Below, in pieces: positions 26,690 through 35,870 of a stretch of DNA of 64,000 nt (position 1 is its first letter; the number at the start of each line of letters is the position of its first letter). Under the pieces are notes generated by a model that saw only the letters and a program-made list of their open reading frames with translations, did no database searches and was not told the DNA's origin. The position numbers and the translations under genes are program-made. The DNA is taken from assembly GCA_934667425.1 (NCBI GenBank), contig CAKULV010000006.1, positions 1 to 64,000 of the forward strand. Reading direction: 5' to 3'. Source of the stretch: an uncultured Kiritimatiellota bacterium. Its GTDB lineage: Bacteria > Verrucomicrobiota > Kiritimatiellia > RFP12 > UBA1067.

Positions 26690-28359
26690 AACAGAAGGAC
26701 GCGAGACTTAGACTTGTGCTGGCTGCGCTGCTTGCCGCAGGATCGTCCATTTCCGCCGGCGCGACGAGCGGGCACGTTCACTTCCGCATGTTGTGCGGGC
26801 TGGCGGACGTCAAGGCCGTGGACTATCGTGTAGACGGCAACGTCAAGGCCGGGCGCTTCTCCTTCCGCTCGCCGGACGGGGATGCGGAATGGCTGAGCCT
26901 TGATGTCTCGGCGACGGTGAACGGGCGCGCGCTGCCGAGGCTTGTGCCGACGGACATGCGCGCGAACGGCCTGACGGCCGACGCCCACACGCTCGTCTAC
27001 ACGAATGCCGAGGCGCGCGCCGAGTTGACGTTCGAGGCGACGCGCGCCATCCTGCGGCTGACCGTGCGCCGGGCCGCACCCCAGGCGATCGGCGAGATCG
27101 TCGTCGGCACGGGCAGCCGATCGGACGCCGGGCGTCTATTCGATCCATCCGTGCGCTTCACGCCCTATCACGTGTTCAGCGCGGCCGAACCCTGCGTGAT
27201 CCAGCCGGGGCTCGCGAGCCCGCCGCCGTGGATCCTGTCGTACCGGCGCGAGTGCCGCGCCGGCTGGTGGTCGGCGGCGCTGGAGCCCGATCCCGCGCGG
27301 ATCGACTTCTCCTCTTTCGCGCACGTGCCGTCAGGTGACGGACGGCTCGCCTGGGCCGTCCGCTACCCGAAGGTCGATCCGGCGTCCGGCGACTTCGTCG
27401 CGCCGCCGCTCGTATTCCGCTTCGGCGACCGCGATCCGCTTGCCGCGCTCGCTCGCCACGTAGCGGACCTGCGCGCAGACGGGAAGATGCGCGTTCCCGA
27501 GCGGAACCTCCCCGCCTGGCACGGGGACACGCTCGCCTGCACCTGGCGCAACCAGAAGGGGCCTGACCGTCGCGCGCAGGCGGACGAGGCGAATACCGAG
27601 GCCTTCGTGAAGATGCTGGAGGATCACGGCATTGACTTCGGCACGCTGATCATCGACGACTTCTGGGGGGACCGGCACGGCCTGTGGGAAGCAGACCCGA
27701 AGAAGTGGCCCGACCTGCGCGGCTTCATCGACCGCCAGCACGCGAAGGGCCGTCATGTCCTCCTCTGGATCTGCACGGACGGCGACGGCCTGCCCGAGGA
27801 CGAACGCATCGGCAATCTCTGGAATCCCGAGAGCCCGGCCTTTCTCGCCCGCCTGAGGGAATCGGCGCGGCGCATGCTGTCCTCCGGGCCCGGCTGCTAC
27901 GACGCGGACGGCGTCAAGTTCGACTTCACGTCGGACATGCCGAACGACTATCGCGGCCGCAGGCAGAAGCACGTGGGTTGCGGCTTCGTGCTGGAGCGCT
28001 TCCGCGTCCTGAGCGAGGCCCTGCTTGCGGTCAAGCCCCAGGCCGTGCTCGACTACCAGTGCACGAACCCGTACTTCACGCACACGCTTACGATGCTGCG
28101 CCTGAACGACTACTTCGGCGTTCCCGGGCACGGCCTCGCCGAGATGCGCCTGCGCGCGCGGATAGCAGGCATCTGCGCCCCCGGCGCGGTCATAGACTCC
28201 GACCATATCTCCTTCCGCGAGTTCCCCTATGCCGGCGGCTACGACTTCTTCCGCCAGTGCCGCGAATTCGGCGTCGAGTCGCTCTACCTCAACGAGGACG
28301 ACCTCAAGGATCCGGAGCTGCTGTCGATACTTCAGAAAGAAAGGAAAGCGGACCGATGA
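26686..28359 (+). CDS. Secreted clan-D-like alpha-glycosidase (GH31/GH36-type barrel)
   Basis: This 557-residue protein has a signal peptide (residues 1-25), an N-terminal beta-sandwich (about 30-260) and a TIM barrel (about 280-550). The barrel motifs are FGTLIIDDFWGDRHGLWEAD, GFIDRQHAKGRHVLLWI and GVKFDFTSDMPND; the Asp of KFD is the expected nucleophile of GH31/GH36-type retaining alpha-glycosidases. I cannot choose between these families from motifs alone. It should remove an alpha-linked sugar such as galactose or xylose. ATGA overlaps join it to both neighbours, so it is the middle of a coupled four-gene run starting with the GH50-like fusion. Confidence 0.75.
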   Translation: MKQKDARLRLVLAALLAAGSSISAGATSGHVHFRMLCGLADVKAVDYRVDGNVKAGRFSFRSPDGDAEWLSLDVSATVNGRALPRLVPTDMRANGLTADAHTLVYTNAEARAELTFEATRAILRLTVRRAAPQAIGEIVVGTGSRSDAGRLFDPSVRFTPYHVFSAAEPCVIQPGLASPPPWILSYRRECRAGWWSAALEPDPARIDFSSFAHVPSGDGRLAWAVRYPKVDPASGDFVAPPLVFRFGDRDPLAALARHVADLRADGKMRVPERNLPAWHGDTLACTWRNQKGPDRRAQADEANTEAFVKMLEDHGIDFGTLIIDDFWGDRHGLWEADPKKWPDLRGFIDRQHAKGRHVLLWICTDGDGLPEDERIGNLWNPESPAFLARLRESARRMLSSGPGCYDADGVKFDFTSDMPNDYRGRRQKHVGCGFVLERFRVLSEALLAVKPQAVLDYQCTNPYFTHTLTMLRLNDYFGVPGHGLAEMRLRARIAGICAPGAVIDSDHISFREFPYAGGYDFFRQCREFGVESLYLNEDDLKDPELLSILQKERKADR

Positions 28360-29861
28360 AAGCGCTGCTTGTGAAAGCGCTGCTTGTCGCGGGGTCGGCC
28401 ATGTCCGCCTGCGCGTCGGGCGAGAAGATGATCTGGGGGGAGCTCACCCACCTCGGCGTCAACCTCTGGAGCGACCTGCCGCGCGAGAAATGCCCGTATC
28501 CGTGGATGGAGTCGCCGGAGGCGGCCGAGGCCGTGCGGACGCAGTACACGGCGGCCGACCACGTCCGCTTCGACGAGACGTTCTGGCGCGAGGTCTCGGT
28601 GCCGACCCTCCAGAAGGGCGGCGTGAACCTGATCCTCGTGGATCTCGCTGAGGCGGTCGTATACCCGAGCCATCCCGAGCTGGCCGTGAAGGGCAGCTGG
28701 TCGCCCGAGAAGCTCAAGGCCGAACTTGCGCGCCTGCGGGCGCTGGGCTTCGAGGTGGTGCCTAAGATCAACTTTTCGGCCTCGCACGACATCTGGCTCA
28801 AGGACTACCACCGCATGGTCGCGACGCCGACGTACTACCAGGTGTGCCGCGACATCATCCGCGACACGATCGAGCTGTTCGACCGCCCGCGCTTCGTGCA
28901 TCTCGGGCTGGATGAGGAGGTCGCGCTCTTCCAGAGCCTGCACTCCATCGCCACCGTCCGCCAGGGCGAGCTCTGGTGGCATGACGTCCGCCTCCTGATC
29001 GCCGAGGTCGAGAAGTACGGCGCGCGCGCCTGGGTGTGGAGCGACTACCTGCGGCACCACCCGGTCGAGGACTTCGTGAGGCGGATGCCGAAGAGCGTCG
29101 TGCAGAGTCCGTGGACATATACCTATACGCATTTCCAGAAGTCCGCATCGGGGGTAGATCCGTCCGAGGCGAACAACATGGAAGTCATGGTCAAGCTCGT
29201 CAAGGCCGGCTACGACGTCATTCCTTGCGGCTCGAACTGCTACGGCCGAAAGACCAACCTCGAAGACCTCGTGCGCTTCATGCGTGGTCTGCCCGAAGGC
29301 GAGCGGCGGCACGTGATCGGCTTCCTGCACGCGCCGTGGATCATGACCGACCGCCGCGTAGATCGGCGCACGCGCGAGATCGGAGAGCAGGTGGCGAACG
29401 CGATCGCCATCTGGAACGGGACGGATCCGCAGCTGCCGTGGAGGGGCCGGTGCGGAATGGACGGGCCGGAGATGTTCACGCTCGACTTCGCCCAGCCCGA
29501 CTTTGAAGAGCGCCTCAGGGCTCTGCCGAGAAAGGGCGCGTGGATCGCCGTGGAGGCCGCCGACGGAGAGGCCGTCGCGGCGGCGCGGCGGATTGCGGCG
29601 GCGGAACGGATCCATCAGGCGGTTCTCGTGACGGGAGGGGGGATGTGGGCCGCGCTCCGTACGGCCGTGCCGGGCATCCTGCTTGGCCTTCGTGATGCGG
29701 TGCGCGACGACGCGGAGCTGCGCGCGGCGACATTCGCCGACTGTCGGCTCGTGCGTATTGCGGACGACGCGAAGCTTACGAAGGACGTCGTCGACCATTT
29801 CCGCGGCTGGCGCGGCCTCACGGTCGGAAAGCGCGCCGAGGCGGATTTCAGGATCAAGTGA
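28356..29861 (+). CDS. Secreted GH20-like putative glycosidase
   Basis: This 501-residue protein has a signal peptide (MKALLVKALLVAGSAMSACAS) and a TIM-barrel-like domain. The strand FVHLGLDEEVALFQ (about residues 180-195) carries a GH20-style His-Gly-x-Asp-Glu motif (here HLGLDEE), with Asp-Glu in the place of the N-acetylhexosaminidase catalytic pair. Other landmarks are GGVNLILVDLAEAVVYPSHP, ARAWVWSDYLRHHP and IGFLHAPWIMTD. The C-terminal 110 residues look like a separate alpha/beta domain. GH20 membership is an inference from one motif. ATG overlaps the preceding stop; an apparent longer frame starting at 27684 runs inside the preceding gene and is rejected. Confidence 0.65.
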   Translation: MKALLVKALLVAGSAMSACASGEKMIWGELTHLGVNLWSDLPREKCPYPWMESPEAAEAVRTQYTAADHVRFDETFWREVSVPTLQKGGVNLILVDLAEAVVYPSHPELAVKGSWSPEKLKAELARLRALGFEVVPKINFSASHDIWLKDYHRMVATPTYYQVCRDIIRDTIELFDRPRFVHLGLDEEVALFQSLHSIATVRQGELWWHDVRLLIAEVEKYGARAWVWSDYLRHHPVEDFVRRMPKSVVQSPWTYTYTHFQKSASGVDPSEANNMEVMVKLVKAGYDVIPCGSNCYGRKTNLEDLVRFMRGLPEGERRHVIGFLHAPWIMTDRRVDRRTREIGEQVANAIAIWNGTDPQLPWRGRCGMDGPEMFTLDFAQPDFEERLRALPRKGAWIAVEAADGEAVAAARRIAAAERIHQAVLVTGGGMWAALRTAVPGILLGLRDAVRDDAELRAATFADCRLVRIADDAKLTKDVVDHFRGWRGLTVGKRAEADFRIK

Positions 29862-29891
29862 TGCCATTTCAGGAAAAGAAGGAGACAGGAA

Positions 29892-31739
29892 ATGAATACA
29901 ACCAAGATGACCAGGATATCGCTTCGTATTGCGTTGCTGTGCGGAACCTTGTTCAGCGGTGTCGCAGCGGAGGATACGTCGTTCATTGGCGTGGACGGAA
30001 CGGGCGACCTTGCGAATCCGGATCACTGGTCGAATGGGCGTCCGACGGCATCCGACAAGGCCTATTTCTGGGGGCCGCGAACCGTCACCGCCTCAGCCGA
30101 TGTCGAGGCCGATCGATGCGAAGTCGCCGCCAGCAACGGCGACAACTTCTGGAATCTCGCTCCGTACAGGTTTAAGGCCCAGACATTTGCCTTTGGCGCG
30201 ACGAGTGTTCACGACACGCACATCTTCCTGAATGGCGGTTCGCTTGTCGCGGCAGGCTACAACGCCGTGTACGTAGGCATGAACGGTTCGTCCGGCAACA
30301 GCTTGACGCTTGACAACGCCACGCTTGACTCGGGTGGCCTCGTGAGATTGGGCTCAAGCAACGCGAACGACGGCACATCCGGCGACGGCAACCTCCTGCT
30401 GGTGGGGACGAACGCCACCTTCCGCACGGCGGCGGCACGTGACCTTTACGTGGGCGAGGGCGGCGACAGCAATGTCGCGGCGTTCATCGGCTCGAAGACG
30501 GTAGACTTCGGCCGATACGTCTACTGCGGCTACAGCGCGGGCGCGCGCAACAACCGGTTCGTCATGCGGGATGTCGAGTCCGCCAGCTTCGGCGACAATG
30601 TCTATGTAGGGTACTCGGCGGGCGCGGACGGGAACTCGCTGCTTGTCTCGAACGTCACGGCAATGGCGCTCGGCAGCGGGGCGGCATTCCACATCGGATA
30701 TGCGGGCGCCTGCTCTACGGGCGCAATCTACATGGCCGAGGGCGCGACAACCCTGCCGTGCGTGAGAGTCGGCACGACGGCCACGGCGACGAACTGTTTC
30801 TGCCTCGTTGACGGCGGCGGCGCGTCGTTCACGGCCTTCAGCCTGACGGAGCATGCCGATCTGAAGGCCGCCGGCAGCTCGATCGAGCTGCGCAACATGA
30901 CGATCGAGACGACCAATGTGCAGGCGATCGTGGCCACGAACCTCCACTGGACGCTTGGACCGGGCGCGACGTTCAAGTCAACGTTTGCCGGATGGTCTCC
31001 ACTTCCGCTGTACGGCGCGGATTCCGGCATAACGGTTGATGGTGGCAACATCTTGTTCCCGAAAGCGAACGGCAACATCTTGCTCGGCAGTCGGTCGTAC
31101 GGGGACGGCATGTTCTTCGACGTCAAGAACGGCGGCAAGGTGAGCCTTAGCAACGATCTCCGCATCTCGGCAGACAAGTGCCGAATTGACGTTTCCTCCG
31201 GCGGCGATCTTTCCGTCAAGAATGTCATCTTCGGCGGAAGTGACACGGCGTTTACGATCTCCAACGCCACGGTGAAGGTGTCGAACCAGGTTCAGATGCG
31301 ATACGAAGATTCGGTTTTTGCGGGCGTTGCGACGAACAACGTCCTTCGCTTCGTCGGCACGCGGCCGTGCCTTGAGGCGGAGAGTGTCCGGGCGCTCATC
31401 CGAGTGAGCGGCGCGACGGATGACGACATGGTCGCACCGATCTTTGAGTTCGTGGTGCCGGAGCGGGGATATGAGACCGTGCCGATGGACGGCGGTTCGC
31501 TGATCTGGCTGCGCACGAACCGGGCGCGTCTGCGTGTGGATGCCTCTGCCTACCGTGGCGACCGCACCTGGCGGACGCTGATGAAGGCGAGGCAGATCGC
31601 GGTAGCCGACTTTGATTCCTTTGTTTCCGGGATCCCGGAGAACTGCCGTGCGCGGACCGTGAAAGGCGCGGATGGCCTGGTCAAGGAGATCCAGCTCCAG
31701 ATCCATGTGCCGCATGGCACATGCATCGTCGTCAGGTGA
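29892..31739 (+). CDS. Secreted beta-helix-type surface protein
   Basis: This 615-residue protein has a signal peptide (ISLRIALLCGTLFSGVAA, residues 9-26) and then a Gly/Ala/Asn/Ser-rich body without catalytic motifs. Repeated short strands such as YVGMNGSSGNSLTLDNATL, LYVGEGGDSN, YCGYSAGARNNRFVM and YVGYSAGADGNSLLV are typical of right-handed beta-helix proteins of the autotransporter or pectate-lyase type. There is no C-terminal beta-barrel or clear sorting tag. It might bind or present polysaccharide at the cell surface. AAGGAG and AGGA sites precede the ATG. It sits between two groups of glycosidases and resembles the truncated protein at 63337. Confidence 0.65.
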   Translation: MNTTKMTRISLRIALLCGTLFSGVAAEDTSFIGVDGTGDLANPDHWSNGRPTASDKAYFWGPRTVTASADVEADRCEVAASNGDNFWNLAPYRFKAQTFAFGATSVHDTHIFLNGGSLVAAGYNAVYVGMNGSSGNSLTLDNATLDSGGLVRLGSSNANDGTSGDGNLLLVGTNATFRTAAARDLYVGEGGDSNVAAFIGSKTVDFGRYVYCGYSAGARNNRFVMRDVESASFGDNVYVGYSAGADGNSLLVSNVTAMALGSGAAFHIGYAGACSTGAIYMAEGATTLPCVRVGTTATATNCFCLVDGGGASFTAFSLTEHADLKAAGSSIELRNMTIETTNVQAIVATNLHWTLGPGATFKSTFAGWSPLPLYGADSGITVDGGNILFPKANGNILLGSRSYGDGMFFDVKNGGKVSLSNDLRISADKCRIDVSSGGDLSVKNVIFGGSDTAFTISNATVKVSNQVQMRYEDSVFAGVATNNVLRFVGTRPCLEAESVRALIRVSGATDDDMVAPIFEFVVPERGYETVPMDGGSLIWLRTNRARLRVDASAYRGDRTWRTLMKARQIAVADFDSFVSGIPENCRARTVKGADGLVKEIQLQIHVPHGTCIVVR

Positions 31740-31775
31740 CGATGGGGTTCGGGGGCAAACGACGATAGGAGCATC

Positions 31776-33737
31776 ATGAGCACAGCAAGAGGTTTCCGCA
31801 TAGCCATCGCTTTCGCCCTAACGTGCGGGAGCCTGGCGGCCGTCGCGGGAGAGCTGCCGAAGAGCCTCGCGGACGACGCCAAACAGGGCGCAGTGCTGTG
31901 GCCTGGCGATCCGCAGGCGACACTGGATGCCCAGCCGAGTTCGACGCTCACAGTCCGGGACGGCCTTGCGGACGTCACGACCGGCACCGAATACCCCTGG
32001 CCCGGTGTGCGGCTTGACTTCAAGGGAATGCGTGACCTCTCTCCCTACGGCACACTGGTCGTGGGCGTCACGAACTTTTCGGCCAAGTCTCTAAAGCTTC
32101 AGCTGAGCGTGAAGGGCCGTACGCTGCAGGGTCGCACGCCGGAAGGCGAGCTCCAGCTGATGCCGCGCTCCGCGGGGCAGCTCATAGTCGTCCTCAATCC
32201 GATGCCCTGGAAGCTGGACGGTCCGGTGGAGTTCGTCGGCATGAACGGATATCCGCAGGCCGACGACGGGTCAGGGCATCTCTTCGACATCGCCAAGACG
32301 ACATCGCTCCACATCTTCCGCATCGGCAAGGCGGAGCCGGCGCACTTCGGCATTACGGGAATCTCTGCCGGCGGTACGCCGGCAGGTCGCCAGAGGACGC
32401 TGAGCGCGAAGACGTTCCTTCCTTTCGTGGATAGGTTCGGCCAGTTCAAGCACGACGACTGGCCGGGGAAGATACACGACGAGGCGGAACTCGCGCGTGA
32501 CCGCAATGCGGAAGAAGCCTGGCTGGCGAAGCACGGCGCGTCCCCGATTCCAGAGGTCGACCGCTTCGGCGGCTGGGCTGGCGGCCCGAAGCTGAAGGCG
32601 ACGGGCTTCTTCCGCACGGAGAAGGTCGGCGGCAAGTGGTGGCTCGTCGATCCTGACGGGCACCTCTTCTTCTCGCACGGCGTAGATGTCGTAAATGACG
32701 GCGAGGTCATCACGGCAGTCGGATTCCGCGAGCGCTATTTCGAGTGGCTGCCCGCGAAGGACGATGTGTGGTTCGGGGTGTTCTGGGATGTCGCGAAGAG
32801 CCGAGCCGCGCACGGTTTCTATGCGCAGGACGGGCACTTCCCCTATTCGAGGTTCGATTTCGGGAGGGCGAACATGCTGCGCAAGTACGGCGCGGAATGG
32901 AGGAGGATATCTTCAGACCTTACCCATCGGCGCCTGCGGGCATGGGGCCTGAACACGATCGGCAACTGGTCCCAGCCCGGCATTTATGGTCAGGGGCGCA
33001 CTCCTTATGTCCTCAGGCTCGGCACGTGGGGCACACCGCGCCGAGCCGGATCTGAGGGGTGGTGGGGTCCGCTGCCCGATCCGTTCAACCCCGCCTTCGA
33101 GCGCATCTTCCGCGATAGGGTAAGAGAGTTCGCAAAGACGATGCGCGAGGACCCGTGGTGCGTAGGCGCCTTCGTCGACAACGAGCTGTCGTGGGACAAC
33201 CTGCCCGATGTCGCGGAAGTCGCCGAGAAGTACTTCGCCGTCGTCTCGTCCGTCCTGCACGACGAGCTGCCGAACCATCTCTATCTCGGTTGCCGCATCG
33301 CCTGGGGGTCGGACGCGGTCTACCGCGCGTCTGCGAAGTACTGCGATGTCGTGAGCGTCAACCTGTATGACCGCCAACCGACGCGCGACCTGCCTGCCGG
33401 GAGCGTGGACAGGCCGATGATCAACGGCGAGTTCCACTGCGGCGCACTGGATCGCGGCCTCTTCCACACGGGGCTCGTCGCGACGGGCAGCCAGGCCGAG
33501 CGTGCGCAGTGCTACCGCGACTTCCTGAACGGCTGCCTGGACCATCCGCGCATGATCGGCACGCACTGGTTCCAGTGGCGCGACCAGGCCGTGACGGGGC
33601 GGGACGACGGCGAGAACTACCAGATTGGCTTCGTGACCATTGCCGATGCGCCGTATCCCGAACTGATCGCGGCGGCGCGCGAGATCGCGGCGGGCATGTA
33701 CCGCCGACGCTACGAGGGGAGGAAGGGCGCAAGATGA
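31776..33737 (+). CDS. Secreted GH50-like (beta-agarase-type) glycosidase
   Basis: This 653-residue protein has a signal peptide (residues 1-24), an N-terminal beta domain (about 30-245) and a GH50-like TIM barrel (about 260-650) starting VDRFGGWAGGPKLKATGFFR. The likely acid/base is Glu470 in FVDNELSW and the nucleophile Glu552 in NGEFHCGALD. It is a paralogue of the barrel in the fusion at 20881 but lacks the NodB-like domain. A 126-bp segment (32558-32683) is almost identical at DNA level to 21618-21743. GH50 enzymes release oligosaccharides from agar; other galactans are possible. AGGAG precedes the ATG. Confidence 0.82.
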   Translation: MSTARGFRIAIAFALTCGSLAAVAGELPKSLADDAKQGAVLWPGDPQATLDAQPSSTLTVRDGLADVTTGTEYPWPGVRLDFKGMRDLSPYGTLVVGVTNFSAKSLKLQLSVKGRTLQGRTPEGELQLMPRSAGQLIVVLNPMPWKLDGPVEFVGMNGYPQADDGSGHLFDIAKTTSLHIFRIGKAEPAHFGITGISAGGTPAGRQRTLSAKTFLPFVDRFGQFKHDDWPGKIHDEAELARDRNAEEAWLAKHGASPIPEVDRFGGWAGGPKLKATGFFRTEKVGGKWWLVDPDGHLFFSHGVDVVNDGEVITAVGFRERYFEWLPAKDDVWFGVFWDVAKSRAAHGFYAQDGHFPYSRFDFGRANMLRKYGAEWRRISSDLTHRRLRAWGLNTIGNWSQPGIYGQGRTPYVLRLGTWGTPRRAGSEGWWGPLPDPFNPAFERIFRDRVREFAKTMREDPWCVGAFVDNELSWDNLPDVAEVAEKYFAVVSSVLHDELPNHLYLGCRIAWGSDAVYRASAKYCDVVSVNLYDRQPTRDLPAGSVDRPMINGEFHCGALDRGLFHTGLVATGSQAERAQCYRDFLNGCLDHPRMIGTHWFQWRDQAVTGRDDGENYQIGFVTIADAPYPELIAAAREIAAGMYRRRYEGRKGAR

Positions 33738-33826
33738 TGCTTCCGCGTCGTTCCTTCCCCTGCGGCGCGGCGGCCTTCGGCGCGATCCGCCGGCCTGTCC
33801 GAGGTGGGCCATTGGCCGGGCAATAG
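33734..33826 (+). pseudogene. Tat-signal-like remnant (30 codons)
   Basis: A 30-codon frame starts within the stop of the GH50-like gene (ATGA) and reads MMLPRRSFPCGAAAFGAI before it stops at TAG. The RRSF..GAAAFGA part looks exactly like the start of a twin-arginine signal peptide, but nothing follows. It is most likely the surviving 5' end of a deleted gene that was once coupled to the GH50-like gene. A chance match is possible. Confidence 0.4.
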
Positions 33827-33858
33827 GCTTGACATATCACACAAACGGAGATACGGAA

Positions 33859-34902
33859 ATGAAAGAAATCAAGGTCGGTCTGGTCGGCTTCGGCTTCATG
33901 GGCACGACGCATTGGGGCGTCTACAATGACATGAGGGGCGTGAAGGTTGTCGCGCTTGCGGATGTCGATGCGGCTAAACGCAAGGGCGACATCTCGAAGG
34001 TCGTCGGCAACATCGGCGGCGGGGACAACTCGAAGCCGATCGACCTTAGGGGCGTGACGGTCTATTCGGACGCGCTTCAGCTGATACGCGAGGCCGACGT
34101 AGATATCGTGGACATCTGCGTGCCGACCTCAGAGCACGCGAAGCTGGCGATCGCCGCGCTTGCGGCCGGTCGGCATGTCTTTTGCGAGAAGCCGCTCTGC
34201 CGCACGGCGGCGGAGGCGCGGAAGATCGTCGCCGCCGCAAAGAAGGCCAAAGGATCCTTCAATGTAGGGCTATGTGTCCGTGCCTGGCCGGAATATCGCG
34301 CGGCATACGAGTACTTCAAGAGCGGAAAGGCCGGCAAGATGCTCTCGGCGACGTTCAAGCGCATCTCGCCCGGCGTGGACGGCAACTCGTGGCGGAACTG
34401 GTACATGGATGGGGCGATCTCTGGCGGTGCGCTCCTGGACTTGCACGTGCATGATACCGACGAGGTCAACTATTTCTTCGGGAAGCCCAGGGCCGTCAGG
34501 GCCGTCGGCGCGACGGTCGCCTCGAAGAACGGCGGCATCGACCATGTCGTCACGACCTATGACTTTGGCGACGGGAGGCTCGTCATGGCCGAGGGCGGAT
34601 GGGAGCAGTCGAAGGGGGCGACGTTCGAGATGAGCTTCACGATCGTCTGCGAGAAGGCGACGCTAAAGCTCGACTCCACCGGCTTCAACATCTTCCTCAA
34701 GAACGGCAGGAAGGTGACGCCGAGGCTCGATGTCAAGGCAGGTCCGACGGGTTGGCACCAGGAACTCGCGTATTTCGCCGGTTGCGTTCGCCGGGGCGTG
34801 AGGCCAGATAAGTACCAGACGATCGACTCGGTTGCAGACACGATGGCAATTGCCTTCGCCGAGGAGAAGTCCGTCAAGACCGGCAAGGCAGTCTCGCTAT
34901 GA
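33859..34902 (+). CDS. Gfo/Idh/MocA-family oxidoreductase
   Basis: This 347-residue protein starts KEIKVGLVGFGFMGTTHWG, the NAD(P)-binding Rossmann loop, and has the family's CEKPLCRTAAEA motif (about residues 112-123) with the catalytic Lys of EKP. The substrate-binding domain covers about 130-340, including GGALLDLHVHDTDEVNYFFG with its active-site His region. It lacks a Tat or Sec signal, so it acts in the cytoplasm, probably oxidising a sugar or cyclitol released by the island's hydrolases. GGAG lies 9-10 bases before the ATG at 33859; a start at 33829 is less likely. The isomerase gene follows after 21 bases. Confidence 0.9.
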   Translation: MKEIKVGLVGFGFMGTTHWGVYNDMRGVKVVALADVDAAKRKGDISKVVGNIGGGDNSKPIDLRGVTVYSDALQLIREADVDIVDICVPTSEHAKLAIAALAAGRHVFCEKPLCRTAAEARKIVAAAKKAKGSFNVGLCVRAWPEYRAAYEYFKSGKAGKMLSATFKRISPGVDGNSWRNWYMDGAISGGALLDLHVHDTDEVNYFFGKPRAVRAVGATVASKNGGIDHVVTTYDFGDGRLVMAEGGWEQSKGATFEMSFTIVCEKATLKLDSTGFNIFLKNGRKVTPRLDVKAGPTGWHQELAYFAGCVRRGVRPDKYQTIDSVADTMAIAFAEEKSVKTGKAVSL

Positions 34903-34923
34903 TCCTTAATCCTAATTTCCAAA

Positions 34924-35799
34924 ATGTATAAAGCGCTTAACTACTGGGTGTTCGGCGGATTCGGCCCGAACAAGACACCATATGAATTCATCGACTTCGC
35001 CAAGGCCAAGGGTCTTGACGGCGTGGAGCTGACGGTTGGCGATTGCCTCTCGATCGACATTGACGAGGCGGAGTGCCGCGAGATCGCCGCGTACGCAAAG
35101 AGGGAAGGCGTGGGACTCCGCACGCTCGCGACGGGCTGCTACGGCGCACTGAACCTCGGTGCGTCGGACGAGGCGGAGCGTGAGCGGGCTGTCGCATTCA
35201 CCAGGAAGTATCTTCAGGTTGCGGCCTGGATCGGCGCGGGGACGATTCTCGTGATTCCCGGTTCGTCGCACGTGACGTGGGATCCGTCGCGGCCCGTAGT
35301 CCCGTACAGGACGGTCTGGGAGAATTCCGCAAGGTCGATTCGCGAGCTGATTCCGCTGTCCGAGAGCCTTGGCGTCAACATCGCGCTGGAAAACGTATGG
35401 ATGCGGTTCCTGCTCTCGCCGATGGAGTGGAAGCTCTTCCTCGACCAGTTTGAGTCGGAACGAATCGGCATGTACCTCGACATCGGCAATTGCCTCATCT
35501 ATGCGCCTGCGCAGGACTACGTCGAGATCCTCGGGCCGAGATACGTCAAGGCCGTACACGTCAAGAACTGGCAGGGAGAAGACTGCGGCGGCACACTGCA
35601 CGGCTTTGGCGACTCGCTTCTCACGGGCGAGGTGGATTACGCGGCTGTGTTCTCGGCCTTGAAGGCGTGCGGTTATGACGGCACGTACACGGTTGAGATG
35701 ATTCCCTTCTCGCGCCTCCCGGATCTTGTCTTGCCGGACGAGGCCCTTGCCGAAAAGTCCGTCCGTGAATTCATGGAGATTGCCGACATGAGCGCGTAG
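34924..35799 (+). CDS. Sugar-phosphate isomerase/epimerase (xylose-isomerase-like TIM barrel)
   Basis: This 291-residue protein belongs to the AP-endonuclease-2/xylose-isomerase-like family. The barrel starts YKALNYWVFGGFG; metal-site regions are NIALENVWMRF (Glu), GMYLDIGNCLIY (Asp), YVKAVHVKNWQG (His) and GTYTVEMIPF (Glu). It is cytoplasmic and would isomerise or epimerise a keto-sugar. Such genes commonly pair with Gfo/Idh/MocA oxidoreductases, as here, to form a two-step sugar-conversion unit. The ribosome-binding site is weak, and the gene is probably co-transcribed with its upstream partner. Confidence 0.88.
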   Translation: MYKALNYWVFGGFGPNKTPYEFIDFAKAKGLDGVELTVGDCLSIDIDEAECREIAAYAKREGVGLRTLATGCYGALNLGASDEAERERAVAFTRKYLQVAAWIGAGTILVIPGSSHVTWDPSRPVVPYRTVWENSARSIRELIPLSESLGVNIALENVWMRFLLSPMEWKLFLDQFESERIGMYLDIGNCLIYAPAQDYVEILGPRYVKAVHVKNWQGEDCGGTLHGFGDSLLTGEVDYAAVFSALKACGYDGTYTVEMIPFSRLPDLVLPDEALAEKSVREFMEIADMSA

Positions 35800-35855
35800 C
35801 GGCTGCGCTGGCATACGCGGCACGTATGGATTCGACGTGCGTCTTTCGGTGAAAA

Positions 35856-35864
35856 TGGTATAAT
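35856..35864 (+). promoter_or_regulatory. Extended -10 promoter, predicted leaderless
   Basis: TGG-TATAAT (hexamer 35859-35864) is a perfect extended -10. The ATG at 35871 follows after 6 bases, so the mRNA should be leaderless. No -35 box at 16-18 bp is visible. Confidence 0.65.
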
Positions 35865-35870
35865 CTTGCC

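Noticed and set aside
27684..28355. N-terminal extension of the GH20-like gene
   Set aside because: The extension is out-of-phase sequence of the preceding glycosidase. The ATG at 28356 begins a proper signal peptide and overlaps the preceding stop.
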